The position numbers and the translations under genes are program-made. Shown here piece by piece: positions 60,546 through 64,000 of a DNA stretch of 64,000 nucleotides. The notes beneath the pieces are model-generated. The model was not told the DNA's origin and searched no databases. It saw nothing but the letters and a program-made list of their open reading frames with translations. The stretch comes from Ruminococcus sp. (GTDB lineage: Bacteria > Bacillota > Clostridia > Oscillospirales > Ruminococcaceae). The stretch lies in NCBI GenBank assembly GCA_017622925.1, contig JAGAQC010000001.1, positions 1 through 64,000 on the forward strand, in the 5' to 3' direction. The number at the start of each line of letters is the position of its first letter. The stretch's first letter is position 1.

Positions 60546-62867
60546 ATGGATAAGTACATTGGCAAAAAGCTCGACGGCAGATATGAGATCACAGAGCTTA
60601 TCGGCGTCGGCGGAATGGCTGAGGTTTATAAGGGCGTTGATGTTATCGACAATAAGCCTGTAGCTATTAAGATCCTTAAAAAGGAGTATGCGGAAAACGA
60701 AGAATTTCTCCGCCGTTTCCGCAACGAATCTAAGGCGATAGCAGTTCTTTCTCACCCTAATATTGTCAAGATATACGACGTGGGCTTTTCCGACAAGCTC
60801 CAGTATATCGTCATGGAGTATATTGACGGTATCACGCTCAAAGAGTATATCGAGGAGGAGAAGGTCCTCACATGGAAGGATACGGTGCATTTCGTTATCC
60901 AGATATTGAGAGCGCTCCAGCATGCTCACGATAAGGGCATCGTACACAGAGACATAAAGCCTCAGAATATCATGATGTTCAGCGACGGCACGATCAAGGT
61001 CATGGATTTCGGCATTGCCAAGTTCGCCCGTGAGGAGGGCAAGACGGCTACAGATCAGGCTATCGGCAGCGTACACTATATCAGTCCCGAGCAGGCGAGC
61101 GGAGCTGTTACCGACGCCAAGAGCGATATTTATTCCGTGGGCGCTATGATGTACGAGATGCTGTCGGGAAGAAAGCCCTTTGACAGCGATAATCCCGTTG
61201 CGATCGCCGTAATGCACATGCACGATATTCCCGAACGTCCGAGAGCTGTCAACCCCGATATTCCCGACGGTCTGGAGGAGATCGTCCTCAAAGCTATGGA
61301 GAAAGCTCCCGAGGACAGATACCGCACTACGGGCGAAATGATCGCCGATATTGAAAGATTTAAGGCAGACCCGACAATGACCTTCGGCTACTACCGTGAG
61401 GAGGGCGTGGACGACAACGAGGATACCCAGTATTACTCGGGCAGCATCGAGCTTCCTCCTGCGGACGAACCCGTTCCCACAGGTCAGCCTGCTTATGCAG
61501 CCGCCGCCGCAGGGGCAAGAGCGCCTCAGCGTAATCAGCCATACGGAACGGTCGATGATTACTACGACGATGATGACGACGATGACGAGGACGAGGAGGA
61601 AGAACGTTCTTCACTTGTAGTTCCCGTACTTACAGCAGTTGTAGTAGTTGTAATTATAGTTGGAGTTATAATTATAGCTATGCTGTTTACCGATATGCTC
61701 AAGGACTCCTCTCAGAAGAACGACTGGAAAATGCCCGACGTTGTAGGAATGGACTTCAACGATGCGGTAAGCACTTACGGAAATAATATCATGTTCCAAG
61801 AGGACGGACAAGAGTTCAACGAGGCTGAACCCGGCATAATCATCGAGCAGGATATTGCGCCCGGCAGCGAATTCAAGAAGGGCGATACCCTGAAAGTAAA
61901 GATAAGCAAGGGCATGGAGACTGAGGAAGTTCCCGATGTTACGAACAAAAACGTCGAACTTGCAAAGGATATGCTGAAGCAGTTGGAATTTGATTTCGAG
62001 ATAAGAAATTCCTCCAGTACCGACGTAAAGAAAGGCAACGTTATCAAGACAGAGCCTCCCGCAGGTCAGCAGGCGCATAAGGGTACTGCGATCATTCTTT
62101 ACGTAAGTATAGGCGAGGACGCAGGACAGATAAAGGCTGATAACTGGGTCGGCAAGTCTATCGACGAAGCGGCGGCTCTTGCAGAATACAAGGGCTTCAA
62201 GGTAAAGACCAAGGACGAGGCTTCATATGAGCCCGAGGGGCAGGTCGTAAGACAGTCCATCGAGGAGGGCGAAAAGGTTGAAAAGGGTACTGAGATAACG
62301 CTTTTCTTCAGTAACGGAAAGAAGCCTGACGGCGAGGTCGAATATACTCTTGACTTCCCGGCGGAAGCGTTCGGACGTTTTGTTATCGCATTTATTGTTC
62401 AGAAAGAGGACGGAACTATCGACACACAGGAATCGGGCTATATCTATTGTCCCGAACATGCTTCTATCGCTCAGAAGGTCCTCGGTTCGGGTGAAAATGT
62501 AAATGTAACGGTTCTGCTTACAAACCTTAACAACAATTCAAGGGCGCAGATAGGAACGTACAGCTTCAACTTTGCTGAGGGTACGTATGTATGTATGTCG
62601 GGAGGAGATGCATATGCCGCATTCGAGAATGTCGGAGGATTCCCCGAGCCTGAGACAGAAGCTCCGCCTGAGCCTACAGATCCGCCTTATGTAGAGCCAC
62701 CCGTAACAGAGCCGCCTTATGTTGACCCGAATCCACAGCCGACTCCCGAACCGGGTGTAAACGGAGAATGGGTAAACGATCAATTCATATATTACTCACC
62801 GGGCGTAAACGGCGATTGGGTCTACGATGAAACAACAGGTATAACATCATGGCAGTGGTGGTGGTAA
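60546..62867 (+). CDS. prkC: PASTA-domain serine/threonine kinase with extra C-terminal domain
   Basis: 773 residues from ATG 60546 (AAGGAAGGG upstream). Kinase domain 1-275: IGVGGMAEVYKG, the lysine in VAIKILKK, HRDIKPQNIMM, and MDFGIAKF. An acidic stretch precedes the membrane helix at about 357-385. Three PASTA repeats lie at about 397-595. Then comes an extra domain at about 600-698 (TLDFPAEAFGRFVIAF to AAFENVGG) that resembles the C-terminal domain of the dockerin/BIG2 protein at 24335. A Pro-rich tail ends with two GVNGxWV units. PASTA kinases sense peptidoglycan fragments. The gene overlaps rsgA by 19 nt. Confidence 0.95.
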   Translation: MDKYIGKKLDGRYEITELIGVGGMAEVYKGVDVIDNKPVAIKILKKEYAENEEFLRRFRNESKAIAVLSHPNIVKIYDVGFSDKLQYIVMEYIDGITLKEYIEEEKVLTWKDTVHFVIQILRALQHAHDKGIVHRDIKPQNIMMFSDGTIKVMDFGIAKFAREEGKTATDQAIGSVHYISPEQASGAVTDAKSDIYSVGAMMYEMLSGRKPFDSDNPVAIAVMHMHDIPERPRAVNPDIPDGLEEIVLKAMEKAPEDRYRTTGEMIADIERFKADPTMTFGYYREEGVDDNEDTQYYSGSIELPPADEPVPTGQPAYAAAAAGARAPQRNQPYGTVDDYYDDDDDDDEDEEEERSSLVVPVLTAVVVVVIIVGVIIIAMLFTDMLKDSSQKNDWKMPDVVGMDFNDAVSTYGNNIMFQEDGQEFNEAEPGIIIEQDIAPGSEFKKGDTLKVKISKGMETEEVPDVTNKNVELAKDMLKQLEFDFEIRNSSSTDVKKGNVIKTEPPAGQQAHKGTAIILYVSIGEDAGQIKADNWVGKSIDEAAALAEYKGFKVKTKDEASYEPEGQVVRQSIEEGEKVEKGTEITLFFSNGKKPDGEVEYTLDFPAEAFGRFVIAFIVQKEDGTIDTQESGYIYCPEHASIAQKVLGSGENVNVTVLLTNLNNNSRAQIGTYSFNFAEGTYVCMSGGDAYAAFENVGGFPEPETEAPPEPTDPPYVEPPVTEPPYVDPNPQPTPEPGVNGEWVNDQFIYYSPGVNGDWVYDETTGITSWQWWW

Positions 62868-63742
62868 ACACAACTAATGTCAGCGGAATAATATTAAAAT
62901 GCTTAGGGGGACTCTATACCGTAGAGTCCCCTGACGGCATATTTGAGTGCAAGGCAAGGGGCATATTCCGCAGCAGAGGTATCAGTCCTGCCGCAGGGGA
63001 CAGAGTTATCGTCAGCGGAGGCGTTATCTCGGAGATAGAAGAACGGAAAAATTTCATTATAAGACCCCCTCTTGCAAACCTTGACCAGTTGATATTCGTT
63101 GTTTCGACTGTAAGTCCGAATCCGAATTATCTTATTCTCGATAAGTTCATAGCTATCGCCGAGTACAAGGGAATAGAGCCAGTTGTGGCGATAACAAAGA
63201 CCGACCTCGGGGATTGCTCCGAGCTTCGTGAGGTCTACGAAAAAATCGGAATCAGAGTAATAACCGTAGACTACTCCGACAGCGGAACGGTCGATGCCGT
63301 TCGTGAACTTCTGAAAGGCAGAATAAGCGCGTTTACGGGAAATTCGGGAGCAGGAAAGTCTACTCTGCTGAACGCCGTTGACCCTAAGCTGAATATTCCC
63401 ACAGGAGAGATAAGTCAAAAGCTGGGCAGGGGACGGCATACTACCCGTCACGCCGAGCTGTACAAGCTGAGGGACGGCGGTTATATCGCCGATACTCCGG
63501 GATTTTCCACGTTTGAAACCGCTCGTTACGATATGATACGTAAAGAGGAGTTGTACTCGTGTTTTCGGGAGTTCGAGGGACTTGCGGAGAACTGCCGTTT
63601 CAGGGACTGCTCACATACCTGCGAAAAGGGCTGCGCTGTGCTTGAAGCGGTGAGCGAGGGAAAAATACCCAAAACACGCCATGAAAGCTACTGCGCCATG
63701 TACGAGGAGGCAAAGCAGATCAAGGAGTGGGAACTGAAATGA
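62849..63742 (+). CDS. rsgA: Ribosome small subunit maturation GTPase
   Basis: 297 residues with circularly permuted GTPase motifs: G4 AITKTDL near 111, G1 GNSGAGKSTLLN near 170 and G3 DTPGFSTFE near 218, after an OB-fold domain. The C-terminal zinc motif is CRFRDCSHTCEKGC. It releases late factors from 30S subunits. The ATG lies inside prkC; in-frame GTG codons nearby are alternatives. Its stop overlaps the thiN start in ATGA. Confidence 0.94.
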   Translation: MAVVVVNTTNVSGIILKCLGGLYTVESPDGIFECKARGIFRSRGISPAAGDRVIVSGGVISEIEERKNFIIRPPLANLDQLIFVVSTVSPNPNYLILDKFIAIAEYKGIEPVVAITKTDLGDCSELREVYEKIGIRVITVDYSDSGTVDAVRELLKGRISAFTGNSGAGKSTLLNAVDPKLNIPTGEISQKLGRGRHTTRHAELYKLRDGGYIADTPGFSTFETARYDMIRKEELYSCFREFEGLAENCRFRDCSHTCEKGCAVLEAVSEGKIPKTRHESYCAMYEEAKQIKEWELK

Positions 63743-64000
63743 GGAGCTGTGTGATTTTTGCAGGCGGACCCGTATCTGATCTGAGCTTTATTGAACCCGA
63801 AAAAATTATCGGCGGCGGAGATTTTGTTATATGCGCCGACAGCGGTCTGAAAATCGCCGAAAAACTGGGACTAAATCCCGATCTTATCGTTGGGGACTTT
63901 GATTCCTATTCCGAAACGCTCCCCGAGGGTGTTGAAACGATAAGATGCGTCCCCGAAAAGGACGATACCGACACGCTGGTCGCCTTAAAAGAAGCGATAA
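63739..64000 (+). CDS. thiN: Thiamine pyrophosphokinase, N-terminal part (cut by window end)
   Basis: The 87 visible codons begin MRSCVIFAGGPVSDLSF and include FVICADSGLKIAEKLGLNPDLIVGDFDS and PEKDDTDTLVALKEAI. GDFDS and DDTDT are the metal- and substrate-binding motifs of thiamine pyrophosphokinases, which make thiamine diphosphate. Position right after rsgA and rpe-type neighbours is common. The gene continues beyond 64000. Confidence 0.9.
   Translation, partial: MRSCVIFAGGPVSDLSFIEPEKIIGGGDFVICADSGLKIAEKLGLNPDLIVGDFDSYSETLPEGVETIRCVPEKDDTDTLVALKEAI

Noticed and set aside
1-64000. CRISPR arrays, tRNA or rRNA genes, prophage or complete insertion sequences
   Set aside because: Repeats here are dispersed and palindromic, not regularly spaced; no cloverleaf, rRNA sequence, or transposase or phage gene was recognised by eye.

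Overview
The window looks like a chromosomal segment of a Gram-positive, low-to-mid GC anaerobic Firmicute of the Ruminococcus / Oscillospiraceae kind. The grounds are two dockerin-bearing GH9 cellulases, an N-terminal-dockerin surface protein, clostridial operon orders (cmk-plsC-ispH/rpsA; yicC-remA-gmk-rpoZ-priA-def-fmt-yugP-rsmB-rlmN-stp-prkC-rsgA-thiN), oxygen-sensitive indolepyruvate:ferredoxin oxidoreductase, and consensus sigma-A promoters. Species assignment is inference. No rRNA, tRNA, CRISPR array or recognisable transposase gene was seen.

Layout. 1-9 kb: tatD-linked radical SAM protein and alr (minus), a SLOG protein, an LCP-like protein with TatD, a PP2C phosphatase, and folT-folC (minus) behind a tetrahydrofolate riboswitch. 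9-17 kb: a Cof-type HAD phosphatase, then iorA-unknown-iorB, two unrelated membrane/lipoprotein genes, paaK and a tandem-ACT protein; ior, paaK and ACT together suggest arylpyruvate / aryl-acetate metabolism. 17-24 kb: zinc-ribbon protein, membrane lipase, small CmpB-like protein, and malQ-glgP for alpha-glucan breakdown. 24-31 kb (minus): dockerin/BIG2 surface protein, cdaA-cdaR (c-di-AMP synthesis), and a DUF3343 protein with a cysteine desulfurase. 31-44 kb: tepA-ftsK, a broken DUF1963 gene, YgiQ radical SAM, a ComEC-like metallo-beta-lactamase with DUF3006, a flavoprotein, a CmpB protein, then cmk-plsC-ispH/rpsA. 44-51 kb: two GH9 cellulosomal enzymes. 51-64 kb: a dense housekeeping operon for RNA turnover, nucleotide, translation and signalling functions, cut by the window end inside thiN.

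The most striking non-coding content is a set of intergenic repeats. Families A and B are strings of palindromes that share short terminal inverted repeats (about CACTATCCACAACTT outward), and two A copies sit between perfect 10-bp direct repeats. Their stems show compensatory changes between copies. Family C elements share an internal core but have long, mutually unrelated inverted arms; one copy supplies the last codons and stop of a HAD gene, another separates a stop codon from its terminator. A fourth element (D) sits in the tepA leader between 10-bp direct repeats. All look like non-autonomous mobile elements; none carries a credible protein.

Other notable points are an internal promoter and Shine-Dalgarno that could make ribosomal S1 separately from the IspH-S1 fusion, a C-terminal domain shared by the PASTA kinase and the dockerin/BIG2 protein, an in-frame nonsense codon in the DUF1963 gene, and a 130-nt overlap of two genes in different frames.
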